Assembly: GCA_947311255.1 (NCBI GenBank)
Contig: CAMZKL010000011.1
Span: forward strand, 1-33,917
Length of the DNA: 33,917 nt
Source: an uncultured Chlorobiota bacterium
Lineage (GTDB): Bacteria > Bacteroidota > Bacteroidia > Bacteroidales > JAADGE01
Reading direction: 5' to 3'
The translations under genes were made by a program, and so were the position numbers. The notes under the pieces were generated by a model. That model was not told where the DNA came from. It saw only the letters and a program-made list of their open reading frames with translations, and did not search any database. This document shows positions 18,683-26,199 of this stretch, piece after piece; position 1 is the stretch's first letter; each line of letters begins with the position of its first letter.

Positions 18683-19705
18683 TCAAGACATTAGTTTAGA
18701 GATTATTTTTGTTTGAGGAAAATGTTCCATAATTATTTTAATAAAAACTGTAATTGGTACAGCAAGTATCATTCCAGGAATACCCCAAATAAAACCCCAA
18801 AACATAAGCATAACTAATATAGTTATTATGTTTATAGAGAAAGATTTTCCCATAAAAATTGGTTCTAAAATGCTTCCCATAACAACTTGGACAAGTACAA
18901 TGGTTAAAATAAAGAATAGTAAAAATCCTGTAGTATCAAGTTCTACAAAAGCGAATACAGATAAGAGGATAACTGCAACAATTGAGCCTATCATTTGAAC
19001 AAAATTGAAAACAAATGCCAATAATCCCCAAAAAATTGGAAAACTAACACCAAAAAAATAACAAGCAAGTGTAAAACCTAAACCGGTAAGAAAACTTATG
19101 AAAAATTTTACTTTTATAAATGTTCTTATATCTTTTTCAATGCGCATAAAAACTTTTATTGATGAAAATTTTTGACGAATAATTGTGTGGTTTAAAATTT
19201 GTTGAAAATTTAAGGATTCTGCAAGAAATAGAATAGCAAAAAAAACTGTCATTAAAGTCATTGAAATTGTATTTCCGATAATATCAAAAGTTATTTTAAA
19301 ATTTTTGGTCAAATTAATTTTTTGTAAGTAATGACTCGTAATACTTTTTCCGTCAATACGTTCTATACCAAGAATATCTTCTATTGGTACTATTAGAGCT
19401 TTTAATTTTAGTTCGATATTTTCAAATAAATTAATATCAGAACTTATAATTTCTCTACTAGTTAGTTTTATTAACTCTCCTGTAAGTTTAAAAAATACAG
19501 CTATAATTAATATTACAATAATAAGACTTATAGCTTTTGGTATCTTCATTTTGTTAAATTTTCTCATTAGGGGCATAAAAAATAATGCAATAAACATTGA
19601 GAAAACAAGAGGTATAAATATAAAAGATAGCAATTTTAAAATGTAAAATATTATGGGCAATGCTATAATAAGCAATAATGTGTTTGTTGTTCTTTTTTCT
19701 TTCAT
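18683..19705 (-). CDS. AI-2E family transporter (UPF0118 type membrane protein)
   Basis: A 340-residue polytopic membrane protein of the AI-2E/PurR-regulated permease family. It has two hydrophobic segments in the first 75 residues, a soluble stretch at about 80–140, then about five further segments up to the C-terminal FWGFIWGIPGMILAVPITVFIK, which is the family's most conserved region. Members of this family include the AI-2 exporter TqsA and Na+/H+ antiporters, so the transported species is uncertain. It follows ribBA by 56 bases and precedes the ATP-grasp gene by 15 in the same direction, suggesting cotranscription without an evident functional link. Confidence 0.85.
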   Translation of the reverse strand: MKEKRTTNTLLLIIALPIIFYILKLLSFIFIPLVFSMFIALFFMPLMRKFNKMKIPKAISLIIVILIIAVFFKLTGELIKLTSREIISSDINLFENIELKLKALIVPIEDILGIERIDGKSITSHYLQKINLTKNFKITFDIIGNTISMTLMTVFFAILFLAESLNFQQILNHTIIRQKFSSIKVFMRIEKDIRTFIKVKFFISFLTGLGFTLACYFFGVSFPIFWGLLAFVFNFVQMIGSIVAVILLSVFAFVELDTTGFLLFFILTIVLVQVVMGSILEPIFMGKSFSINIITILVMLMFWGFIWGIPGMILAVPITVFIKIIMEHFPQTKIISKLMS

Positions 19706-19761
19706 GTGTCTAAAAAAGTTAAAAGTTTAAAAGTATAAGGCATTTCTTTTTAAGATTAAAC

Positions 19762-20985
19762 TTATACATTTTTTAAGTTATGCCCCATTTTTGTTTTTTT
19801 TGTTTTCATATAAAAATGATTGTGCTTATTTGTAGGAAGTTCAATAGGAACAGTTTCTACAATTTCTAATCCGTAGCCTTCCAAACCGGCTCGTTTTACA
19901 GGATTGTTTGTCATAAGTCGAATTTTGCAAACGCCCAAATCTCGAAGTATTTGAGCACCAACACCGTAATCTCTTTCGTCATCATCAAATCCAAGTTTGT
20001 GATTTGCTTCAACAGTGTCGTATCCTTGCTCTTGAAGTTTGTATGTTTTAATTTTATTAAAATATCCAATACCTCTTCCTTCTTGGTTCATATATAAAAT
20101 AATTCCTTTGCCTTCTTTTTCTATCATTCTCATTGCTTCATGAAGTTGGTCTCCGCAGTCGCAACGCTTAGAGCCGAAAATATCTCCTGTTACACATGAA
20201 GAATGAACTCTAATTAAAACAGGTTCATCTTTTTTCCAACTTCCTTTTATTAAGGCAGAATGTTCTAATTCATTTGAAAGTTGTTTGTATGGAACTAGTT
20301 CAAAATCACCATATTCGGTTGGCATTTGCACTCTTTCACCTCTTTCAATTAGAGTTTCTTCTTTTAGTCTGTATGAAATTAAGTCTTTAATTGTTACAAT
20401 TTTTAGTTTATGATTTTTTGCAACTTCAAGAAGTTCAGGAAGACGAGCCATAGTGCCATCATCATTCATAATTTCTACTAATGCACCTCCAGGTTTTAAT
20501 CCTGCAAGTATTGTTAAATCTACTGTTGCTTCTGTATGTCCGGCACGTCGTAAAACTCCCATGTTTTTGGATTTTAGAGGAAAAATGTGTCCGGGTCTTG
20601 CTAAGTCTTCTGCTTTTGTTTTTTTACTTACTAATGCTTTTATTGTTTTAGAGCGGTCGGAAGCAGATATTCCTGTTGTGCAACCATCTCCAATTAAATC
20701 AACAGAAACTGTAAATGGAGTTTCGTGCAAAGATGTATTTGTTTGTTTCCCAATCATTAGCTCTAAATCAAGTTCAACACAACGTTTTTCCGGAATAGCA
20801 GCACAAATTAATCCTCTTCCATATTTTGCCATAAAGTTAACTTTGTCAGAAGTAATAAGCTCAGCAGATGTTATGAAATCGCCTTCGTTTTCTCTATCTT
20901 CATCATCAACAACAATTATTATTTCACCTTTTTTTATGGCTTCAATTGCTTCGGGTATTGTATTTAGTTTTGTGTTTTTGCTCAT
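19762..20985 (-). CDS. ribBA: Bifunctional riboflavin enzyme RibBA
   Basis: A 407-residue fusion of two enzymes. The N-terminal DHBP synthase (RibB, about residues 1–205) has the acidic metal site [12 protein letters not shown] and [12 protein letters not shown]. The C-terminal GTP cyclohydrolase II (RibA, about 210–400) has the zinc ligands in [18 protein letters not shown] and the [14 protein letters not shown] loop. Together they make both riboflavin precursors, from ribulose 5-phosphate and GTP. Both halves look catalytically intact. No FMN riboswitch can fit, because only 12 bases separate it from the upstream glycosyltransferase gene. Linkage to LptF-type and glycosyltransferase genes appears to be transcriptional only. 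Confidence 0.96.
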   Translation of the reverse strand: MSKNTKLNTIPEAIEAIKKGEIIIVVDDEDRENEGDFITSAELITSDKVNFMAKYGRGLICAAIPEKRCVELDLELMIGKQTNTSLHETPFTVSVDLIGDGCTTGISASDRSKTIKALVSKKTKAEDLARPGHIFPLKSKNMGVLRRAGHTEATVDLTILAGLKPGGALVEIMNDDGTMARLPELLEVAKNHKLKIVTIKDLISYRLKEETLIERGERVQMPTEYGDFELVPYKQLSNELEHSALIKGSWKKDEPVLIRVHSSCVTGDIFGSKRCDCGDQLHEAMRMIEKEGKGIILYMNQEGRGIGYFNKIKTYKLQEQGYDTVEANHKLGFDDDERDYGVGAQILRDLGVCKIRLMTNNPVKRAGLEGYGLEIVETVPIELPTNKHNHFYMKTKKTKMGHNLKNV

Positions 20986-20997
20986 TTATTTAATCTT

Positions 20998-22185
20998 TTA
21001 TTTTGATTGGTTTCTTTTGGTAGGTTGCCAAATGCCAGACTTGACTCCTGATAAAAACCTGAAGAAACCTATTAATAATGCAATATTCATTGTGTAAAAA
21101 TGAGTTATGAATCTTAAAATTGAGATATTTATTTTTTGTTTTTTTAAAATTATGTCAATAAAAGGTAATGTAAAAGTTGCTGAAAATATAATCATACTAA
21201 TTTTATAAAAATCAAATTTTATTAAAAAAATATTTGATAAAAGTGCAATAATTAGAAGAAAGGGGCCAAACCATCTTAATACTTTATGAGAAAAAAAACT
21301 AAATGACAGACCTTTTACTTTTGAAAATAATAAGTTTTTAAAAGTTGCTAAATTTTGAAAATTTCCGGTTGAAATTCTTATTTTTCTTCTGAACTCATCT
21401 TTAATATTGTTTGAAACATCTTCATAAACAATGGCATTCATGCAATTAATTGCTTTTTTATTTTTTTTTAAAACATTCATGTTTATATAAAAATCGTCAA
21501 CAAGAAAATTTATTGGAACGTTTTTAAAAAGTTCGTTTTTTAATGAATAGCATCCTCCAAAAGGGCCCATCATTGTTCCCCATATTAGACTTTCATTTTG
21601 TTTAATTTTTACTTCTCTTGAATTATAGCTGCTTTCTTGAATTGAAATACCTGTTTTAGAAATAGATTCTTTGGTATTTGTCATTCGTGTATCTACTAAA
21701 CCTATGTTGTTATTTTTGTAGTGCTTAACCATCTCAAAAACAGTGTTTTCTGAAAAAATAACATTTGCATCTGTTATAATAAGAATTGTGCCATTAGATT
21801 TTTTTTGAAGTTGATTAATAATACTTGGCTTTCCTTGTCTTGAACTAAATGGAAAGAATAATAAATTTGAATTTTCTTTGCAAAGTGCTGAAACAATATC
21901 GTTGGTTTTATCATCACAATTATCTGAGCCAACAATAAGCTCAAGTTTTTCAGATGGATAATTTGATTTAAAAATTGATTGTATTTTTTCTGAAATTACA
22001 TCTTCTTCGTTATAAAGAGACATTAGAACAGATACTTTTGGGAGATTTGAGTCTGAAAGTTTAAAAACATCTTGATTTACTTCTTTGTTTTTTGCTAAAA
22101 GTTTTAAAATAAAAGGAAATAAAACATATGAATGAAATATTGCTAATACACTTAACCAAAATAATATTTGAAAAAAAATATACAA
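20998..22185 (-). CDS. Membrane-associated family 2 glycosyltransferase
   Basis: A 395-residue processive-type GT2 protein. An N-terminal membrane helix (about residues 1–30) is followed by the GT-A domain starting at PKVSVLMSLYNEEDVI (about 50). It has a nucleotide/metal-binding segment with ITDANVIF (about 140) and a downstream acidic motif LVDDFYIN (about 230), then RRKIRISTGNFQN, and at least three C-terminal membrane helices. This layout resembles cellulose- or hyaluronan-synthase-like enzymes that build and export polysaccharide, or that add sugars to lipid carriers. The product is unknown. It lies 12 bases after the GT4 gene and 12 before ribBA. Confidence 0.88.
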   Translation of the reverse strand: MYIFFQILFWLSVLAIFHSYVLFPFILKLLAKNKEVNQDVFKLSDSNLPKVSVLMSLYNEEDVISEKIQSIFKSNYPSEKLELIVGSDNCDDKTNDIVSALCKENSNLLFFPFSSRQGKPSIINQLQKKSNGTILIITDANVIFSENTVFEMVKHYKNNNIGLVDTRMTNTKESISKTGISIQESSYNSREVKIKQNESLIWGTMMGPFGGCYSLKNELFKNVPINFLVDDFYINMNVLKKNKKAINCMNAIVYEDVSNNIKDEFRRKIRISTGNFQNLATFKNLLFSKVKGLSFSFFSHKVLRWFGPFLLIIALLSNIFLIKFDFYKISMIIFSATFTLPFIDIILKKQKINISILRFITHFYTMNIALLIGFFRFLSGVKSGIWQPTKRNQSK

Positions 22186-22197
22186 ATCAGTACTATT

Positions 22198-23403
22198 TTA
22201 ATAATTGTTTTTATAAAACTCAATGAGTCTTTCTGAGATTGTAAAATTATCAAAATTATTTAGAATAAACTGTTGTGCATTAAATGATATTTCTTTTAAA
22301 GGTATTTTTTTATTTGTTATACTTGCAATGCTATTTATAAATTCATCTTTTGTATTTGCAATAATAAAATCTTTATTTTTTTTTCCGTGAATTCCTTCTG
22401 CACCTTTAGAAGTGGAAAGTATTATGTTTCCGGCTGCCATTCCTTCAATAATTTTTATTCTCATTCCACTGCCAGACAATAAGGGAACGAGCATAACGTT
22501 ATGTTCTTGCATAAATTTTATTGCATCATCAATTTCTCCTAGATATATTATGTTTTTATATTCTTTTAATTTATAAATGAGCCAATCGGGAGCATTCCTA
22601 CCAGCAATTGAAAATGTTAGATTAGGATATGTTTTTATTAGCTCTTTCCAAACATTTTCTAAAAACCAAATTATTCCCTCTTGGTTTGGTGTCCAATCTA
22701 ATGAACCTAGGTGAAAGAGTTTAATTTTTTCAAACTTTTGTTTTTTGCCTTTATATTTTGAGGCATCAACTCCTGTGGGAGAAACTAAAGTTTTTTTATT
22801 ATTTCCTAATTTATTAAAGATATTTGCATCTCTTTGTGTTATTGGAATAAGAAAGTCGTATTCATTTATGTATGAAACTTCAAATTTTCTCATTCTTTTT
22901 GCAATAATTTTTAAATATATTTTCTTTAAAAAACTTTTTTCTTGTTTAAGGGTTTGTTCCCAAATTTCATGTTCAATATTGTGTGCTCTAAATGCAATTT
23001 TTGCGTGAGAATACATTTTTAGGGTTTGAATATATGGCATTAAGTATAAACCTTCAATTTGTACTATGTCGTATTTTTTAGCTTTTAATAATTTTATAAG
23101 TTTAGTTTTAAATTCTTCTGAAATAAATCTTTCTGCATTATATGGTAGTTTGGAAAAAAGTAAATTTTTTAATGCTTTTATCGGATTTAAATCGGTGTTG
23201 ATATTAAGCCCTATTATTTGTATGTTTTTATGTATTTTATTTTTGAAAGAATCAATATTAATGAAGTGTTTTTTTGTGTTAAAGGCTAATATGTCAACAT
23301 TATGACCGTTTTCAGCAAAACCTTTAGTGAAATTAAAAACTGCTATTGAACCTCCGTCTTTAGGAGGGTAGGGAATTTTGTTGTGTATTTGCAGTATATT
23401 CAT
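22198..23403 (-). CDS. Family 4-type glycosyltransferase
   Basis: A 401-residue GT-B fold glycosyltransferase. The N-terminal acceptor domain has HNKIPYPPKDGGSIAVFN, a start typical of GT4 enzymes that act on sugars after an unmodified first helix. AHNIEHEIWEQ follows at about 145. The C-terminal nucleotide-sugar domain has LFHLGSLDWTPNQEGI and, at about residues 310–330, the conserved GSGMRIKIIEGMAAG loop, including the glutamate that contacts the donor sugar. No membrane segment is evident. It starts 2 bases after the LptF/LptG-type gene, so it is translationally close to it. A role in cell-surface polysaccharide or LPS assembly is plausible, but the donor and acceptor are unknown. Confidence 0.88.
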   Translation of the reverse strand: MNILQIHNKIPYPPKDGGSIAVFNFTKGFAENGHNVDILAFNTKKHFINIDSFKNKIHKNIQIIGLNINTDLNPIKALKNLLFSKLPYNAERFISEEFKTKLIKLLKAKKYDIVQIEGLYLMPYIQTLKMYSHAKIAFRAHNIEHEIWEQTLKQEKSFLKKIYLKIIAKRMRKFEVSYINEYDFLIPITQRDANIFNKLGNNKKTLVSPTGVDASKYKGKKQKFEKIKLFHLGSLDWTPNQEGIIWFLENVWKELIKTYPNLTFSIAGRNAPDWLIYKLKEYKNIIYLGEIDDAIKFMQEHNVMLVPLLSGSGMRIKIIEGMAAGNIILSTSKGAEGIHGKKNKDFIIANTKDEFINSIASITNKKIPLKEISFNAQQFILNNFDNFTISERLIEFYKNNY

Positions 23404-23405
23404 AT

Positions 23406-24911
23406 TTATCCAATTTTTTGCACCCCAGGATTTTGTTTCTTCTCAATATAGTCTTTAATTTTATTGAAAATATCTTGAATAAATTGAATGTTAACAAGTT
23501 TAGCATCTTTTGTTGCTTTGTATGTTATAAAAACACCAAATGGGAATAAAACTCCGGCAGCTAACCATGCTCCAACAATAACAGGTACTGCATTTTCAAC
23601 AGCAGATTTTTCTCCTGTTATAAATAAAACGTAATAGAACATAAATAGTACAACCGAAACTAAAATAGGCAAACCAAAACCCCCTTTTCTTATAATTGCA
23701 CCCAGAGGAGCACCTATGAAAAAGAATACTAAACAAGCAAAGGAAAGGGAAAATTTTTTATACCAAGCTAATTGATGTTTTTTTAACCATTTTAGCCTGT
23801 TAGAGAGAGAAGTCCCATTATTTTCAATATTTCGTTTTATGTCTTTAACTGAATTTATAGAATTTTTAATAATTTTTTGTTTCTTAGAAACTGACATATT
23901 TGCATATAAACTATCAAAATTTGTATATGAAATTAGATCTTTAGGCTTTTGGTATCTTCTAACAGAGTCTTTAATCATTTGAATACTATCGTCTTTGTGA
24001 ACATATCTTTTTTCATATTTATAGTAGTTTCGTTCAATTATTGTTTTGTTGAAGTTTGAAACCCTAATTTTGTACTCTCGTTTTAATGAGTCAATTGCAT
24101 GTGAGAGTTGTTCTGTATCCATTATTTCATAATGCTTTTCAAATAAACTTTCGTCACTGTTTTTCATTGAAATATCCGGAAGTTCAAAAATTATTGTTTG
24201 TTTTGAAAAACTGTCATGTCTGTATGGATATTCTTTTTTTGCATTGTTTTTTTCTTTTTCTTCTGTATAATTGCTCCCGCTGTATAATGTAACAATCATA
24301 TTTCTTCTGTCGAGTGTAATATTCATTTCGCCGGAATCTGCAAGAGTAATTTCTCTATTCCCTTTTTGTTTTGTATGATTATATATCATAAAGCCATACA
24401 TCATTCCTGTATTTTGGTCTTTATCTTCAATTTTTATGCTGTATCCATCAATATCATTATTGAAAACTCCTGGTTTAATATTTAATTCTGGGCGTTTTTT
24501 TGTTATGTCATATAGCAAAGTTGCATATTTAATGTTTGTATATGGCAAAACATTATTCGAAAAATAAAAAGCTCCTATACTTAACAGAATCATAAAAATA
24601 ATTAGAGGACTCATAATTTTCCAAAGAGAAATTCCGGAAGATTTCATTGCAGTAAGTTCAAAATGTTCTCCTAAGTTTCCAAAAGTCATTACGGAAGCTA
24701 ATAGAACGGCAAGTGGTAAAGCCATTGGAACAAGCATTGCAGCAGCAAAAAATAATATTTTTAAGATAATAAACCAGTCTAATCCTTTTCCAATTAAATC
24801 TTCAATCCAAAGCCAAACAAACTGCATTAGTAAAAAGAAAATTGAAATAGCAAAGGTTACTATAAAAGGACCGATAAATGATTTTGTAACTAATATGTGT
24901 AATTTCTTCAC
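23406..24911 (-). CDS. LptF/LptG (YjgP/YjgQ) family LPS-export permease
   Basis: A 501-residue YjgP/YjgQ family protein. Three N-terminal membrane helices (about residues 12–38, 46–75, 98–120) carry the conserved cytoplasmic loop FGNLGEHFELTAMKSSGIS, which in the family contacts the LptB ATPase. A large periplasmic domain (about 125–380) follows, then three C-terminal helices from about 385 to 470, including FFIGAPLGAIIRKGGFG. The family's pair LptF–LptG extracts LPS from the inner membrane and passes it to LptC/LptA. This protein is longer than E. coli LptF/LptG (about 360 residues) because the periplasmic part has an extra charged insert around 275–355. It heads the leftward set of six genes. 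Confidence 0.9.
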   Translation of the reverse strand: MKKLHILVTKSFIGPFIVTFAISIFFLLMQFVWLWIEDLIGKGLDWFIILKILFFAAAMLVPMALPLAVLLASVMTFGNLGEHFELTAMKSSGISLWKIMSPLIIFMILLSIGAFYFSNNVLPYTNIKYATLLYDITKKRPELNIKPGVFNNDIDGYSIKIEDKDQNTGMMYGFMIYNHTKQKGNREITLADSGEMNITLDRRNMIVTLYSGSNYTEEKEKNNAKKEYPYRHDSFSKQTIIFELPDISMKNSDESLFEKHYEIMDTEQLSHAIDSLKREYKIRVSNFNKTIIERNYYKYEKRYVHKDDSIQMIKDSVRRYQKPKDLISYTNFDSLYANMSVSKKQKIIKNSINSVKDIKRNIENNGTSLSNRLKWLKKHQLAWYKKFSLSFACLVFFFIGAPLGAIIRKGGFGLPILVSVVLFMFYYVLFITGEKSAVENAVPVIVGAWLAAGVLFPFGVFITYKATKDAKLVNIQFIQDIFNKIKDYIEKKQNPGVQKIG

Positions 24912-24929
24912 TTAAATTTTATTTAAAAA

Positions 24930-24937
24930 CAAAAGTA
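24930..24937 (-). promoter_or_regulatory. Possible -7 element for the leftward operon
   Basis: CAAAAGTA, which on the minus strand reads TACTTTTG and matches TAnnTTTG. It lies 18 bases before the LptF/LptG-type start. No good -33 TTTG is found at the expected distance, so support is partial. Confidence 0.35.
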
Positions 24938-25040
24938 GAAAAATTAAGATTAAAAAATAATATCAGAAAGTTAAATATCTTTAAAATTTAAAGTTTAACT
25001 TAAAATATTAGAAGAAATGTATGAAAAATATTTAGAAACA

Positions 25041-25165
25041 TTGTAGCTTGATTAATTTTTAACTTTATTGATAAGGAAAAGGGTTGCTAAATTAAAATAT
25101 TGAAGTTCAATAGCTTAGGTGGTAGTTAGGTCGTTTTATTGGTGTCCAACTTTATTAGTTCGTGG
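25041..25165. repeat. Diverged intergenic repeat, copy A
   Basis: This stretch lies in the 318-base gap 24912–25229 between the LptF-type gene and the START-like gene, which otherwise holds only a possible promoter. It aligns in the same orientation, with one 1-base gap, to 28856–28980 (copy B), at roughly two-thirds identity counted by eye. Shared blocks include TTGTAG at the start, TTTATTGA, GTCGTTTT and GTGTCC. Many differences are transitions. No reading frame and no terminal inverted repeats were found. It may be a decayed mobile or REP-like element or a non-coding RNA remnant. Confidence 0.5.
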
Positions 25166-25229
25166 TTTTGTATTTTTTTTATTTAACATTCAATATTTAA
25201 GACTTGGCAATAACATATAATAAAAGAAT

Positions 25230-25613
25230 TTATACTCCTAATGTATGTTTTAATCCTTCAATTTGCTCAGTCCACATACCAGTGATGTCACCTATCTCAT
25301 CAGGTTCTACAAAATCAATAATTTTAATAGCAACATCTCCTGTTAATTCTTGTTCATGAATGCTAAATTCAAAGTATGTGTATTCTTGTTCATCATCAAG
25401 CCATTTAAAACGTATAAAGCTATCAGTTTTTTTGCTAATTAATTTTGCTTGTTGTTCAGATTGGGACCATTTAAAAGTGAATATTTCGTTTTCAAGAGTT
25501 ACTTTTTTAGCAAACCATTCTTCTAGACCCGAAGGATTGCTTAATCTATAATATAATATTTTTGGAATTGTATTTATTGAATATTCTAGTTCAATTTTTT
25601 TTAGTTTTTCCAT
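25230..25613 (-). CDS. START-like domain small protein (SRPBCC superfamily)
   Basis: A 127-residue protein of the START-like/AHA1-like fold family common in Bacteroidota. It begins with KIELEYSINTIPKILYYRLS, continues with GLEEWFA and FKWSQSEQQAKL, then FIRFKWLDDEQEYTYFEF, and ends in the long C-terminal helix MWTEQIEGLKHTLGV. The alternating strands and final helix make a helix-grip fold that usually binds hydrophobic ligands, but the ligand here is unknown. No signal peptide is present. It stands alone on the minus strand: the next gene in its direction is more than 300 bases away and tRNA-Met is divergent. Confidence 0.85.
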   Translation of the reverse strand: MEKLKKIELEYSINTIPKILYYRLSNPSGLEEWFAKKVTLENEIFTFKWSQSEQQAKLISKKTDSFIRFKWLDDEQEYTYFEFSIHEQELTGDVAIKIIDFVEPDEIGDITGMWTEQIEGLKHTLGV

Positions 25614-25675
25614 CTTTATAAGTTATTATTATGTTTGCAATTTAATAAAAATAATGAAATAAAAAAATAAATATT

Positions 25676-25707
25676 TATGTGTTTTTTAAGTAAAGTTTAT
25701 ATATTTG
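25676..25707 (+). promoter_or_regulatory. Promoter for tRNA-Met
   Basis: TATATTTG at 25700–25707 matches TAnnTTTG exactly. A weaker -33-like TATG lies 20 bases upstream at 25676–25679. The tRNA begins 15 bases after the -7 element, consistent with a very short 5' leader. Confidence 0.6.
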
Positions 25708-25721
25708 CATCCGCTAAAAAA

Positions 25722-25795
25722 GGCGAGGTAGCTCAGTCGGTTAGAGCGTCGGATTCATAACCCGGAGGTCACGAGTTCAATTCTCGTTCTCGCCA
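25722..25795 (+). tRNA. tRNA-Met (anticodon CAT), elongator
   Basis: A 74-base tRNA with acceptor GGCGAGG/TCTCGCC, D-arm GCTC/GAGC, anticodon loop TTCATAA (CAT), and T-arm ACGAG/CTCGT. The first base pair G1-C72 is paired and the anticodon stem lacks the three G-C pairs of the initiator, so this is not tRNA-fMet. A lysidine-modified tRNA-Ile with CAT is possible but the arms look methionine-like. The anticodon stem TCGGA/CCCGG has an A31·C39 mismatch at the loop. CCA is not encoded, and a strong terminator follows at once. Confidence 0.93.
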
Positions 25796-25800
25796 CAAAA

Positions 25801-25840
25801 AAAGAAGACTTTTCAAATTTTTGAAAAGTCTTCTTTTTAT
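25801..25840 (+). terminator. Strong intrinsic terminator after tRNA-Met
   Basis: A perfect 16-bp stem (25801–25816 with 25821–25836) with a 4-base loop, extendable by flanking A-T pairs, then TTTTAT. It lies 5 bases after tRNA-Met, so the tRNA is a single-gene transcript. Confidence 0.85.
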
Positions 25841-25842
25841 AT

Positions 25843-25875
25843 TAAAAAAGCATGATACGAAACTTGTATCATGCT
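25843..25875 (-). terminator. Leftward-facing hairpin terminator with no obvious gene
   Basis: A perfect 10-bp stem (25849–25858 with 25866–25875, 7-base loop). On the minus strand it is followed by six T (25843–25848 on the + strand is mostly A). On the + strand it lacks a T-tract. No leftward gene lies to its right before the sensor kinase, which runs the other way. Confidence 0.6.
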
Positions 25876-26199
25876 CAAAATATAATTGTTAACTAAATTT
25901 TAGCTTACTTGTGAATTTTATCAATTTATATCTTCGGAATCATTATTCAAAAATGTATTATTTGTGAATGTTAGTCTTGAATTATTGTTTGCTTGTATGC
26001 TACTTTAACTTATAACCGTAAATTAACTAATTCGGGGTAAACCCATGCGTTATTATAATGTGTTAAAAATAGTTTTGCAAAAAAAATAAAATGTTTTGTA
26101 TTTATTTTGCATCTTCTTTATTCGTTAGGGTTTATTTTATATTCGTATGGAAATATTTTATATTTGTTTTTATATATTTGTATTTTAAAAATATAGTTA
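25876..26199. other. AT-rich gap upstream of the sensor kinase
   Basis: No convincing gene is seen in this 324-base stretch. It holds several TAnnTTTG-type elements on the + strand: TAGTTTTG at 26070–26077, TATATTTG at 26159–26166 and TATATTTG at 26173–26180. These could serve the sensor kinase starting at 26200, but none has a good -33 TTTG at the right distance. The last lies only 19 bases before the kinase ATG. Confidence 0.4.

Noticed and set aside
20986-20997. FMN riboswitch before ribBA
   Set aside because: Only 12 bases separate ribBA from the upstream gene, so there is no room for it.
20453-21097. Long rightward reading frame opposite ribBA
   Set aside because: It is antisense to the well-supported ribBA and glycosyltransferase genes and has no recognisable features.
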